Positions 15,328 through 23,295 are shown, numbered from the stretch's first letter. The stretch: DNA of 37,288 nucleotides from Bacteroidaceae bacterium (GCA_017483665.1 JAFUVM010000044.1:1-37288), one strand, 5' to 3'. Made by a program: numbers and translations. Notes: a model not told the origin generated them from the sequence alone.

Positions 15328-15897
15328 TCAATTGTCAGAAGTATCGAAGCCGATGGGGCGATGCGGTTTCTTGGGTGGTGCTTGCAATGCTGCCAAAGAC
15401 TGGTTGATAAGTTCCAACTGCATGCGTGTATCTTCGTTGATGTTGTTCTGGTCGGCAAGTATGTCCTCTATGTCGAGCTTCAGCTCTTCAAAGTCCTTGC
15501 GCAACTGGGCCACATCTGCAACTGTATTAGACAATACGCCCACCATACTGCGCATTGCAACAAAGGCACGGGTTATCTTAATACTCATATCTATGGCAAC
15601 ATCACTTCTTAACACACTTGCAAGCATGAGTGCACCATGTTCTGTGAAGGCAAAAGGCAAGGCTGATTTAGGGCGCTTTAATCGTGATGTCATCACAAAT
15701 TGTGATGAGATAAATGACCATTCTTCTGCTGTGAGTTGGAACATAAAGTCAGCTGGGAAACGCTCTGCATTGCGTTTTACTGCCTGATTCAGTACACGTG
15801 TTTCCACACTATACATCATAGCCAAGTCGAAGTCGAGCATTACGCGCTGACCCCGTATCTCGTATATCTTATTTTGTATGGTTTGAACTTCGTTCAT
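15328..15897 (-). CDS. ORF6N-domain protein
   Basis: A 189-residue protein whose N-terminal 110 residues match the ORF6N domain, found in phage antirepressor-like and genomic-island proteins (IYEIRGQRVMLDFDLAMMY, then LNQAVKRNAERFPADFMFQL and LPFAFTEHGALMLASVL). The C-terminal half is a coiled-coil-like acidic stretch (about 115-165) ending in a proline-rich tail. Such proteins are thought to bind DNA, but the role outside phages is not known. No phage or integrase gene lies nearby. It has its own strong promoter (15954-15924). Confidence 0.85.
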   Translation of the reverse strand: MNEVQTIQNKIYEIRGQRVMLDFDLAMMYSVETRVLNQAVKRNAERFPADFMFQLTAEEWSFISSQFVMTSRLKRPKSALPFAFTEHGALMLASVLRSDVAIDMSIKITRAFVAMRSMVGVLSNTVADVAQLRKDFEELKLDIEDILADQNNINEDTRMQLELINQSLAALQAPPKKPHRPIGFDTSDN

Positions 15898-15923
15898 ACG
15901 ACTGCATTCTGTCTTTCGCGCTA

Positions 15924-15954
15924 CAAAGTTAGTTATTTATTCCTTTCAATCAAA
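15924..15954 (-). promoter_or_regulatory. Promoter of the ORF6N gene
   Basis: On the minus strand TTTG (15954-15951), 19 bases, then TAACTTTG (15931-15924): a full match to the Bacteroidetes consensus, 27 bases before the start codon. The fimbrillin-like gene downstream has no evident promoter in its 40-base gap and may depend on this one. Confidence 0.75.
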
Positions 15955-15973
15955 TAAAAGGAAAGAAAAGAGT

Positions 15974-18223
15974 TTATATCACCATTTCCAGCATGCTGAG
16001 GTCGGCTTCTTCGCCTACGACCCAGACGATGTCGCCTTGGCGAAACTGACGTTTGGCTTGGGTGATGCCGAGATGACCGTGCTCGTCTTCCACTCCCACC
16101 ACCATGCAATTGTAGCGACGGCGGAAGTCGGTGTCCTGCAAAGTGTGCCCTATGAGCGGACTGCTCTCGGTGAGCGACACGGAGATGATTGACATGCTGT
16201 GCTTGTCCTCCTGTGCGGCTTCCTGCGGTTTGTACAGCTCTTCCGTGCTACGCGCCCGCAGCGATTCGATGGTCTCCGCGTCGCCTACCACCTCCAGCAC
16301 GTCGCCGGGATAGATACGGTTGCTGCCGCCCGGGATGTTGATGCGGTGCTCACCACGTATGATGGCGGCAATGTGTACCTGCGACGTACGGCCGAAGTTG
16401 AGCTGAGCCAACGAGTGTCCGCCCCAACGCGAGTGCATCGGCACTTTCACGTGCGCTATCTGCAGGTCCTTGCCGCGCAGACGCCGTCCGTAGCCGGTTG
16501 CCCCCTGCTGTTCGCGCAGCCGCAGGTTCTGCTTGAAGGTACGCTCTATGCGCATGCTCACGAACTGGACCGTGCGGTTCATCACAATCAGCATCAGCAC
16601 GCCGACGCTTATCAGTACGTTCCACACCCACCAGAGCGGCGAAACAAACTCCACCACATAATATATAATAGCTAAGCCGATGAGTAGTTTAACCGTGATG
16701 ATGATGCCCACCAAGGCCCTGCTGCCAGCATTCGACGAGCGCAGGTACTGGGCCTCCTTGCTGTTGTTCTTGCGTATGACGATAGGGCGGATGAAGGGCG
16801 AGAGGCACAGCAGCGTGACGAGGCCGCAAAGTGCCGGACCATAGGTTTCGCCCAGGATGTGATGGAAGAGGGGCAGCAGTGTGGCAAAGCTGAACATGGC
16901 GAGTGCTATGCAGATGGTCAGGAAGGCAGCCGTCTGGAAGAGCACTTCGACGACAAAGCGCCGCCGCACAAGTACGGACAGGCGTACCGCTTCTCGCTTA
17001 CGGCGACGGGCTGCAATATCCTCATGCAGGCGGAACAGATTGCCGGCATGCGAACTGAGCGTCTGATCCACACGGTCGCACACCGCCGGAGCCATGCGTA
17101 TGACGTAGGGCGTAAAGAACGTCGTGACGATGCTCACCGCTACGACAACGGGATAAAGGAAGGCGCTTGTGACGCCCAACTCCTGCCCCAAAGCGGCGAT
17201 GATGAAGGCAAATTCGCCTATCTGCACCATGGAGAAACCGCTGCGGATAGCGGTGTGGACGTCGCCACTCGCTACGAAGAAACTCAACGAACCGAAGAAC
17301 ATCTGCCCCAGCACAACGGCGAGTGTCAGCACGAGAATGGGCAGCCAGTACTCGACGAGCACGGAGGGTTCCACCATCATGCCTACCGATACAAAGAAAA
17401 CCGCACCGAAAAGGTCACGCAGCGAACCGACGACCTTCTCTATGTTCTCTGCCTCGATGGTCTCCGCCAAGATGCTTCCCATCATGAACGCACCGAAGGC
17501 CGGGCTGTAGCCGACGCTCGAAGCCACTACCGCCAGCAGGAAACACAGGCCGACGGACACGACGAGCAGGGTCTCGCTGTTGATGTAGCGGCCGGCCTTC
17601 CTGAGCAGGAGCGGCACAAGGTAAATGCCGACCAGGAACCAAAGCATCAGGAAGAAACCGAGCTCCATGAGGCTTTTCATCAGTTCCAGCCCTTCGAAGC
17701 GGCGGCTCACGGCCATGGCGCTGAGCACCACCATGAGCAGGATGCCCAGTATGTCTTCGAGGATAAGCACGGAGATGACGCCCGAGGCAAAGCGTTTGCT
17801 GCGCAGTCCGAGCTCGTCGAAAGCTTTGTAGATGATGGTCGTCGAGCTCATACTGAGCATACCGCCCAGGAAGATGCGGTCCATGCTGCTCCAGCCGAAC
17901 AGGAAAGCCACCATGCTGCCAACGCCTATCATGCAGCCCATCACCATCAGCGCCGTTAGGATTGGCTTCATGCCCATGCGCACAATCTTCTTGAACGAGA
18001 ACTCAAGTCCCAAAGTGAACATGAGGAAGATGACGCCAATCTGACTCCATTCCTCTATGCCCTCCATGCTGCTCACCGACGGCGTGTACGTCATGTGCGG
18101 CCCCGCCAGGAAGCCTGCCACGATGTAGCCCAGCACGAGCGGCTGCTTGAGTCGCTTGAAGATGATGGTGACGATGCTCGCTACGGTCAGAATGTACGCG
18201 AGGTCGGTTATTAAGGAAGACAC
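15974..18223 (-). CDS. CPA2-family cation:proton antiporter with two RCK_C domains
   Basis: A 749-residue membrane protein. Residues 1-390 hold about twelve helices of the Na+/H+ exchanger (KefB/RosB-like) domain, with signature stretches FLAGPHMTY, FTLGLEFSFKK and GYSPAFGAFMMGSILAETIE. Further helices follow (about 430-560). The tail carries two RCK_C-type regulatory domains, at about 600-670 (GGHSLAQLNF, IYPGDVLEVVGD) and 680-749 (LIGHTLQDTDFRR, GDIVWVVGEE). It should exchange K+ or Na+ for protons under ligand control. The start is a GTG at 18223; no ATG fits upstream before a stop. It is 48 bases downstream of nadA. Codon use returns to GC-rich here. Confidence 0.9.
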   Translation of the reverse strand: MSSLITDLAYILTVASIVTIIFKRLKQPLVLGYIVAGFLAGPHMTYTPSVSSMEGIEEWSQIGVIFLMFTLGLEFSFKKIVRMGMKPILTALMVMGCMIGVGSMVAFLFGWSSMDRIFLGGMLSMSSTTIIYKAFDELGLRSKRFASGVISVLILEDILGILLMVVLSAMAVSRRFEGLELMKSLMELGFFLMLWFLVGIYLVPLLLRKAGRYINSETLLVVSVGLCFLLAVVASSVGYSPAFGAFMMGSILAETIEAENIEKVVGSLRDLFGAVFFVSVGMMVEPSVLVEYWLPILVLTLAVVLGQMFFGSLSFFVASGDVHTAIRSGFSMVQIGEFAFIIAALGQELGVTSAFLYPVVVAVSIVTTFFTPYVIRMAPAVCDRVDQTLSSHAGNLFRLHEDIAARRRKREAVRLSVLVRRRFVVEVLFQTAAFLTICIALAMFSFATLLPLFHHILGETYGPALCGLVTLLCLSPFIRPIVIRKNNSKEAQYLRSSNAGSRALVGIIITVKLLIGLAIIYYVVEFVSPLWWVWNVLISVGVLMLIVMNRTVQFVSMRIERTFKQNLRLREQQGATGYGRRLRGKDLQIAHVKVPMHSRWGGHSLAQLNFGRTSQVHIAAIIRGEHRINIPGGSNRIYPGDVLEVVGDAETIESLRARSTEELYKPQEAAQEDKHSMSIISVSLTESSPLIGHTLQDTDFRRRYNCMVVGVEDEHGHLGITQAKRQFRQGDIVWVVGEEADLSMLEMVI

Positions 18224-18271
18224 TTTCTAATAATTAAAAATGAAAAATTAAAAATTAAAAATTTAATGATT
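18224..18271. repeat. AT-rich AATTAAAAAT repeat between nadA and antiporter gene
   Basis: The spacer repeats AATTAAAAATGAAAAATTAAAA, with no GC hairpin. It lacks a terminator, so read-through from nadA into the antiporter gene is likely. Confidence 0.5.
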
Positions 18272-19255
18272 TTACTGTGCTGAAAGGTCGAGCATGCGGT
18301 TGATGCACTTTACGGCCTTTTCTGCAACCTCGGGTGCGACCTCCACCTCCGGCCATTCGTACTTCAGACAGTTGTAGAGTTTCCGGAGCGTAATGAGCTT
18401 CATGTAGTTGCACTCGTTGCAGGCACAGGTGCTGTCGTCGGGCGGAGCGGGCAGGAAGACCTTCTGCGGACAGGCCTGCTGCATCTTGTGCAGGATGCCG
18501 CTCTCCGTGGCTACGATGTATTCCTTGGCGTCGTCCTCCTGACTGAACTTGAGCAAAGCTGCCGTACTGCCTACCTTGTCAGCCACCTTCACGACAGGTC
18601 CCTTGCACTCGGGGTGCACCAGTATCTTGGCTTCGGGGTGCTGTGCCTTCAGCTCCAGAATGCGCTCCAGGCTGAACTTCTCGTGTACGTGGCAGGCTCC
18701 GTCCCAGAGCACCATCTGACGACCCGTGAGGGAATTGATGTAGCTGCCCAGGTTGCGGTCCGGACCGAAGATGATCTTCTCGTCCTTGGGCAGGGAGTTT
18801 ACTATCTTGAGGGCGTTGCCGCTGGTGACCACGATGTCCGTCAGGGCCTTGATGGCAGCGGTGGTGTTGACGTAGCTGATGACGGTGTGGCCGAGATGAG
18901 CCTTGACGAACTCACCGAACTCCTGCGCCGGACAGCTCTCGGCCAACGAGCAGGTGGCGTTCAGGTCGGGCACCAGTACCTTCTTGTCCGGGCAGAGAAT
19001 CTTGTTCGTCTCGCCCATGAAGTGCACGCCGCACATCACGATGATGTAGGCATCTGTCTTTGCTGCCTGTTGCGCCAAGGCCAGACTGTCGCCCACGAAG
19101 TCGGCTATGTCCTGCACCTCGGACTCCGTATAGTAGTGCGCCATGATGACGGCGTTCTTCTCCTGCGCCATGCGGCGAATCTCCTTCTTGATGTCCGTAC
19201 CGGCAGGAACGGGTTCGTCCACGTAGCCTGCCTCTTTCCACTTGTTGTCAACCAT
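18272..19255 (-). CDS. nadA: Quinolinate synthase A
   Basis: A 327-residue iron-sulfur enzyme. It condenses iminoaspartate (made by NadB) with dihydroxyacetone phosphate to give quinolinate for NAD synthesis. Visible family features are NAVIMAHYYTESEVQDIADFVGDS near residue 35, the first cluster cysteine in the VMCGVHFMGETNKIL region, HPECKGPV around residue 215, and the C-terminal CACNECNYMKL with the last cluster ligand. Length is typical of NadA. The partner gene nadB is in this window at 30766 on the other strand. The upstream region has a -7 box TAACTTTG at 19435-19428, implying a leader of about 165 bases. Confidence 0.96.
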   Translation of the reverse strand: MVDNKWKEAGYVDEPVPAGTDIKKEIRRMAQEKNAVIMAHYYTESEVQDIADFVGDSLALAQQAAKTDAYIIVMCGVHFMGETNKILCPDKKVLVPDLNATCSLAESCPAQEFGEFVKAHLGHTVISYVNTTAAIKALTDIVVTSGNALKIVNSLPKDEKIIFGPDRNLGSYINSLTGRQMVLWDGACHVHEKFSLERILELKAQHPEAKILVHPECKGPVVKVADKVGSTAALLKFSQEDDAKEYIVATESGILHKMQQACPQKVFLPAPPDDSTCACNECNYMKLITLRKLYNCLKYEWPEVEVAPEVAEKAVKCINRMLDLSAQ

Positions 19256-19427
19256 TGTTATATCATTATTATATTATAGTTTTATTTTTTATAAAGAATA
19301 AATATGATGATGATGATGTACGGTGGATAAGTTGATAACTCACCCAGCGGCACCCTCATCCGTGTTGGAGCATTGCATTCACAGCCTTTCCTTATGCTTG
19401 GAAACGTAGGCAGTTAAATACGCACTG

Positions 19428-19435
19428 CAAAGTTA
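19428..19435 (-). promoter_or_regulatory. -7 box of nadA
   Basis: TAACTTTG on the minus strand. The distance to the nadA start (about 170 bases) is long for this genome and leaves room for leader regulation. Confidence 0.5.
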
Positions 19436-19596
19436 ATACTTTTCCTTCACATAGCGTATGGATAACTTTCTTTTTTCGGGTTGAAACAGGATTTATAACA
19501 TTTTGCTTTTGTTAATAACGCCTATCGGGGGTTCGATTTGTACACATTAGTGTGAATAAGTGTGGAGTTATTCACCGACTTGTGAACATAAATTGT

Positions 19597-19604
19597 TAAC
19601 TTTG
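19597..19604 (+). promoter_or_regulatory. -7 box of the SpoU methyltransferase gene
   Basis: TAACTTTG, 20 bases before the start codon. An inverted repeat at 19552-19575 lies just upstream and may be an operator. Confidence 0.55.
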
Positions 19605-19624
19605 CACAGAGAAACAACCGATAC

Positions 19625-20149
19625 ATGAGAAAGCTGAAGGTAACGGAAATGGGAAGGCTGAGCGTAGAGGAATACCGTGCAGCCGAGAAACAACCGCTGG
19701 TAGTGGTGCTCGACTGTGTGCGTAGCCTCTACAACGTTGGCAGTGTGTTGCGGACGAGCGATGCCTTTCGTCTGAGCGGCGTGTGTCTGTGCGGCATCAC
19801 GGCACAGCCGCCTCACCCCGAGATACACAAGACGGCTCTCGGAGCGGAGGACAGTGTGCCCTGGCGCTACTTCCGACGGACGGAGGAGGCCGTGGAGTGT
19901 CTCAGGGAAATGGGCTATACGTTGCTGGCTGTGGAGCAGTGCGAAGGGAGCACCATGCTGCAGGACTTTCGTCCGGAGAAGGGCAGGAAGTATGCCGTCG
20001 TGCTTGGCAACGAGGTGAAAGGTGTGCAGCAACAGGTAGTGGACATGTGCGACGGTTGCCTGGAGATACCGCAGTACGGCACCAAGCACAGCATGAACGT
20101 CAGCGTCACCGCCGGCATCGTCCTCTGGCACTTCACAGAGAAGTGGTAG
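19625..20149 (+). CDS. SpoU/TrmH-family RNA 2'-O-methyltransferase
   Basis: A 174-residue SPOUT enzyme, expected to transfer methyl from S-adenosylmethionine to a ribose 2'-OH of tRNA or rRNA. The three family motifs are present: motif 1 NVGSVLRTSDAF (about 38-49), motif 2 VVLGNEVKGV (about 128-137) and motif 3 IPQYGTKHSMNVSVTAGI (about 149-166), which forms the trefoil knot and cofactor site. It lacks the N-terminal RNA-binding extension of TrmH or RlmB, so the target RNA cannot be named. It is a single gene with its own promoter, divergent from nadA, and followed by the hairpin repeats at 20.2-20.4 kb. Confidence 0.92.
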   Translation: MRKLKVTEMGRLSVEEYRAAEKQPLVVVLDCVRSLYNVGSVLRTSDAFRLSGVCLCGITAQPPHPEIHKTALGAEDSVPWRYFRRTEEAVECLREMGYTLLAVEQCEGSTMLQDFRPEKGRKYAVVLGNEVKGVQQQVVDMCDGCLEIPQYGTKHSMNVSVTAGIVLWHFTEKW

Positions 20150-20197
20150 CAGCGGCGGTAAATATGAATTGTATTTGTTCGTGCGTATTTTTCCACT

Positions 20198-20325
20198 TGT
20201 TCGTGCGGATTTGCAATCCGCACGTGAGTAATATAGGGATTTGTAATCCCGCAACTCTTTTTTTTCGCATTAAAAATGCTTATATTCCATGCTGTCGGAT
20301 TTCAAATCCGACAGAACGTTACCAT
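20198..20325. repeat. Four-hairpin palindromic repeat element, copy B
   Basis: Hairpins at 20202-20224, 20236-20250, 20267-20279 and 20292-20314, each with a 3-base loop, then ACGTTACCAT leading straight into the 22-bp array. A partial extra copy of the leading TTCGTGCG motif lies at 20178-20185. It lies in the gap between the convergent methyltransferase and coiled-coil genes. Confidence 0.9.
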
Positions 20326-20433
20326 AAGCCCCTCGCGCTTATTTAGGAAGCCCCTCGCGCTTATTTATGAAGCGCCTCGTGCTTATTTAGGAAGCGCCTC
20401 GTGCTTATTTAGGAAGCGCCTCGTGCTTATTTG
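20326..20433. repeat. 22-bp tandem hairpin repeat array, five units
   Basis: Units start at 20326, 20348, 20370, 20392 and 20414. The first two read AAGCCCCTCGCGCTT, the last three AAGCGCCTCGTGCTT, followed by ATTTAGG or variants. The array directly adjoins four-hairpin element B, the same arrangement as at 29.6-29.9 kb. Confidence 0.92.
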
Positions 20434-20434
20434 A

Positions 20435-20473
20435 GAAAGGCACAGCGCTTTCGAATCAGCCGCTGTGCCTTTC
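20435..20473. terminator. Intrinsic terminator of the coiled-coil gene
   Basis: GAAAGGCACAGCG (20435-20447) pairs perfectly with CGCTGTGCCTTTC (20461-20473) around a 13-base loop. It lies 13 bases beyond the minus-strand stop codon at 20486. On the plus strand the stem ends in TTTCTT, so it may serve both directions. Confidence 0.65.
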
Positions 20474-20485
20474 TTCAGGATTGCC

Positions 20486-21070
20486 TTAGTTTCTTACGCC
20501 TTCTACGAGTATTCGCTTGGCAGCATCCTTGGCTTCCTTGGCCTGATCCACTGCTTCGCTCGCTACGTTTGTCTCGTTCGCCAGGTTCTCCAGGTTCTTT
20601 TGCGTGTTCTCGATGTCCTTGTTGATGTTCTCCAGGTTCTGCTGAGCCTTCTGCAGCTTCATCTGCATCTTCGAGATGTTCTGCTCGGCCTTGGTCGACT
20701 TGGACTGCAGCTTAGCCAGTTTGTTGTTTGTCTTCGTCTGCTTGCTCTGCAGCTTGGTGCCCTTCTTCTGGGCTTGGTTGTAGTTTTTGTCGGCCTTCTT
20801 CTCTTGCGAAGCTGCACGCTTGGCAACGCTGAGGTTGTGCTTGGCTTTCGAGAGCTCGGCCTTCTTCTGGCTGATTTCGCCCTTGATGCTCTTGTCGCCG
20901 CTCGTCTTGGCGTTCAGTTCCATCGTCTTGATTTCCGTCTTCAGACGGTCGACCTCCATGCTGAACTCGTTCTTCCAGTCCTCGCAGGACCTGCCGTCGT
21001 ACATCGACTGTGCCATTGCCGGCATCGAGATGGCAAGAGCCACCATTGCTAAAATTCTTCTGATTTTCAT
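20486..21070 (-). CDS. Periplasmic coiled-coil protein of unknown function
   Basis: A 194-residue protein. Residues 1-21 form a Sec signal peptide (MKIRRILAMVALAISMPAMA, cleaved near MAQ). A short segment with one cysteine follows (YDGRSCEDWKNEF), then an almost continuous Lys/Gln/Asn/Glu-rich coiled coil from about residue 35 to 180. Heptad-like repeats such as KLQSKSTKAEQNISKMQ and NLENINKDIENTQ suggest a long helical rod or oligomer in the periplasm. No enzyme motif is seen and I do not recognise a family. It is followed by a terminator and stands alone. Confidence 0.8.
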   Translation of the reverse strand: MKIRRILAMVALAISMPAMAQSMYDGRSCEDWKNEFSMEVDRLKTEIKTMELNAKTSGDKSIKGEISQKKAELSKAKHNLSVAKRAASQEKKADKNYNQAQKKGTKLQSKQTKTNNKLAKLQSKSTKAEQNISKMQMKLQKAQQNLENINKDIENTQKNLENLANETNVASEAVDQAKEAKDAAKRILVEGVRN

Positions 21071-21523
21071 TTTACTTGAAGTTTTAATTAGTAAGGTTTA
21101 TAATTAGAATTTATTTTAATATGTATTGCTTTATTCACTTCGTCGCCTTCAATTCGTTTAATTCGTGTAATTAGTGGTTAAAAATGTCGCCTTCGATTCG
21201 TTTAATTAGTGCAATTAGTTGTTAAAAAACATCATGAGTATCCGTCTAATCCGTGTAGTTCGTGGTTAAAAATGTCGCCTTCAATTCGTTTAATTCGTGC
21301 AATTCGTTGTTAAAAATGCCGCCTTCAATTCGTGTAATTCGTGTAATTCGTGGTTAAAAATATCGCCCTCAATTCGTTTAATTCGTTCAATTCGTTGTTT
21401 ATAATATAGCCCTCAATTTGTTTAATTCGTGCAATTAGTTGTTAAAAAACATAATGTGTATATGTTCAACCCGTGTAATCCGTTGTTTATAATCATACAG
21501 TCCTCGCGCACATTATATATTAT
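21071..21523. repeat. Degenerate 44-bp TTCGTTTAATTCG tandem array
   Basis: About eight units of 44 bases run from 21148 to roughly 21500. A typical unit starts TTCAATTCGTTTAATTCG and ends GTTGTTAAAAATGCCGCC. Inside each unit the motif TTCGTNNAA repeats every 9 bases. Some units are shortened or carry AACATCATGAGTA-like endings. The gap between the coiled-coil start and the dacB end holds no gene. Shorter runs of the same family lie at 1620-1700 and 34040-34158. Confidence 0.85.
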
Positions 21524-22945
21524 TTATTTGCATAGTTCCAGGCAGACCTTGTCCTGGAAGGTTCGTCCCATGGCCGATGAACTGATGCCCTGGTTGATGA
21601 TGGCGAAGGCCAGTACATGTCCGCCTGCAGTAGTCAGGTAGCCTGAGAGCGAAGAGACTCCTGTCACGGTGCCCGTCTTGGCACGTACATTGCTCTCCGC
21701 CTCCGTGCCCGCCATGCGTTTCTGCAAGGTGCCGTCCACGCCAGCTATGGGCAGGGCAGGCAGCAGATGCTCGCGGATGGCATCGGTGCGCCAGGCATAG
21801 CCGAGCATCGCCACCAGCATCTCCGCCGATACATAGTTGTAGAGCGACAGACCGCTGCCGTCCGCCACCTTGTAGCTGGCAGGGTCCAGACCGATGCGCT
21901 TCATCAGGTCCTCCGTACGCTGTACCGCCTGCTTGCGGCCCGCGCCCTTCGTACCCGTCGTCGCTGCCGTCTGGTAGAACAGGCACTCCGCGAAGATATT
22001 GTTGCTGTCCTTCATCATCGGCCAAAGCAGTTCGTCCAGACTATGATGGATGGTGCAGACCGAAACGCCCGCATCCACCTGCGTCCTGGCCTTGCCTTGG
22101 GCTTGACCACGAGCGTTCGGGTTACCCTTCTGTAGTATATTTTTAGTATCCTCGGCAGAAGGGTCAGGGCAGGAGGCTTTGATGCCCGCATCCTTCATCG
22201 CCTGCAGCCAGTATTGCTCGAAGCAGTCCTTGCCGTCCACCAGCAGTGCCGACAGCGGTCCGTAGTCGTCGTCCCAGCACCAGCCCCAGCCCAGCGGCGT
22301 GTCCTCGCGCATGGAGAGGTCGTAGACTATCCGACCCGTAATGCTGTCGATGCCCTTCTGCTGACGTATGCTCTCAGCCACCTGCCGCAGTTCGTCGGGC
22401 GTGACGAGCGGGTCCATCCCGCCCACCACGCGAAGGTCGCCCTGCAGCGTCCGGCCCACTATCTTCCCCGTGATGCGGAAATCCGTCTTCAGCTGGTAGT
22501 CGCCCCCCAGGTAGTGGAGCGCCGTGATGGCTGTGACGAGCTTCTGGCACGAAGCCGGTCGCATGCGCCACGCCGCGTTGACCGCATAGAGCGGCTCGCC
22601 GTCGGTCAGGTCGTAGACGTAGAGTCCCAGCTGTGTCGTCTCGAAGATAGGCGACAGGCACAGCGAGTCGAGCGCCCTCTGCTTAGCCGCCTGCCACGTC
22701 CCTTCCGCGGCCCGCCGCACCTGCGACACCAGCGGCCTTGCGCTCCTGACGGGTTCTTCCTGCGTCTCCTCCGCCTTCGTCTCCACCACCACCGGCGTCG
22801 GCACGTTCTGCACCACCGGCACCACCTCGGCCCCGCCCGTCTGCTGGTAGTAGTGCCTCCCCGTCCTCTGCGACGCACACGCCCCCGCCACCAGCAGCAG
22901 GGGCAGGCATTTCAGGTATTTATTATTTATGAATTTAACGGACAT
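21524..22945 (-). CDS. dacB: D-alanyl-D-alanine carboxypeptidase/endopeptidase (PBP4 family), lipoprotein
   Basis: A 473-residue class C penicillin-binding protein of the S13 peptidase family, which trims or cleaves peptidoglycan cross-links. The catalytic SxxK is SCQK in RPASCQKLVTAITALHYLGG (about residue 130), SxN is SNN in KDSNNIFAECLFYQ, and the KTG box is AKTGTVTGVSSLSG. The N-terminus is a lipoprotein signal with the lipobox VAGAC and Cys23, so it is probably anchored to a membrane; a Pro/Val/Glu-rich linker follows (about 40-75). An RQR-type stretch in the middle (QKGNPNARGQAQGKARTQ) is unusual and low in complexity. It is single-gene and faces the long promoter region of the AAA+ gene. 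Confidence 0.93.
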   Translation of the reverse strand: MSVKFINNKYLKCLPLLLVAGACASQRTGRHYYQQTGGAEVVPVVQNVPTPVVVETKAEETQEEPVRSARPLVSQVRRAAEGTWQAAKQRALDSLCLSPIFETTQLGLYVYDLTDGEPLYAVNAAWRMRPASCQKLVTAITALHYLGGDYQLKTDFRITGKIVGRTLQGDLRVVGGMDPLVTPDELRQVAESIRQQKGIDSITGRIVYDLSMREDTPLGWGWCWDDDYGPLSALLVDGKDCFEQYWLQAMKDAGIKASCPDPSAEDTKNILQKGNPNARGQAQGKARTQVDAGVSVCTIHHSLDELLWPMMKDSNNIFAECLFYQTAATTGTKGAGRKQAVQRTEDLMKRIGLDPASYKVADGSGLSLYNYVSAEMLVAMLGYAWRTDAIREHLLPALPIAGVDGTLQKRMAGTEAESNVRAKTGTVTGVSSLSGYLTTAGGHVLAFAIINQGISSSAMGRTFQDKVCLELCK

Positions 22946-23113
22946 AAAAAGCTTTTTTCATCTAAAACGGGCGTAAAGTTAAAAAAAAATAGCTACACAG
23001 CAAAACCATGCCGCCTATTTTTATTATAAGATGTGTGAAGTTCGTATTTTATAAGTCTGTTTAGGAACAACAGACAAAACGAAGAGAATAATTTAAAAAT
23101 AATTGTAAAATTA

Positions 23114-23145
23114 TTTGGCGGAAAGCGGATTTTGACATATCTTTG
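23114..23145 (+). promoter_or_regulatory. Promoter of the AAA+ leader transcript
   Basis: TTTG (23114-23117), 20 bases, then TATCTTTG (23138-23145): a full match to the Bacteroidetes promoter. The next protein start with a ribosome site is the small ORF at 23191; the AAA+ gene starts about 415 bases downstream. Confidence 0.75.
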
Positions 23146-23190
23146 CCGACGAAAACGACAAAACCATCACAAAAATCTTTTTTAAGGTAC

Positions 23191-23295
23191 ATGAAAAGAA
23201 ACATCATCAGACAGAGCCGAGGCAGGGCTGTTCCGCTGCGAGCGAGACAACGTCGCCTGTGGAATCGGTGTGCGCCTGCGCGTACTATGGAATGA
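23191..23295 (+). CDS. Small Arg-rich leader ORF (34 residues)
   Basis: ATG at 23191 is preceded by TTTTTAAGG, a good ribosome site, 45 bases after the -7 box, and the frame closes with TGA at 23293-23295. The peptide starts MKRNIIRQSRGRAVPLRARQ and has ten arginines in 34 residues, with one tryptophan and one cysteine. No family is recognised. It could be a regulatory leader peptide (translation affecting the downstream leader RNA), a small basic protein, or chance. The promoter and ribosome site argue for translation. Confidence 0.4.
   Translation: MKRNIIRQSRGRAVPLRARQRRLWNRCAPARTME

Larger units (their letters stand above)
19256..19624. other. Divergent promoter region nadA / methyltransferase
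   Basis: No gene fits here. It holds the nadA leader, two promoter boxes (19428-19435 minus; 19597-19604 plus) and an 8-bp inverted repeat GTGAATAA/TTATTCAC at 19552-19559 and 19568-19575, just before the methyltransferase promoter. Three 9-mers resemble DnaA boxes (19322-19330, 19551-19559, 19568-19576). No known riboswitch was recognised in the nadA leader. Confidence 0.5.

Noticed and set aside
16859-17959. 366-codon open frame opposite the antiporter gene
   Set aside because: Antisense shadow rich in His, Glu and Arg; the antiporter frame has full helices and RCK motifs.
19256-19427. Riboswitch in the nadA leader
   Set aside because: The leader length fits, but I could match no known riboswitch core and saw no convincing terminator or anti-terminator pair.
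19568-20254. Minus-strand frame opposite the methyltransferase reading RADCKSARTSGK
   Set aside because: That peptide is the translation of the four-hairpin element, a common source of false short proteins.
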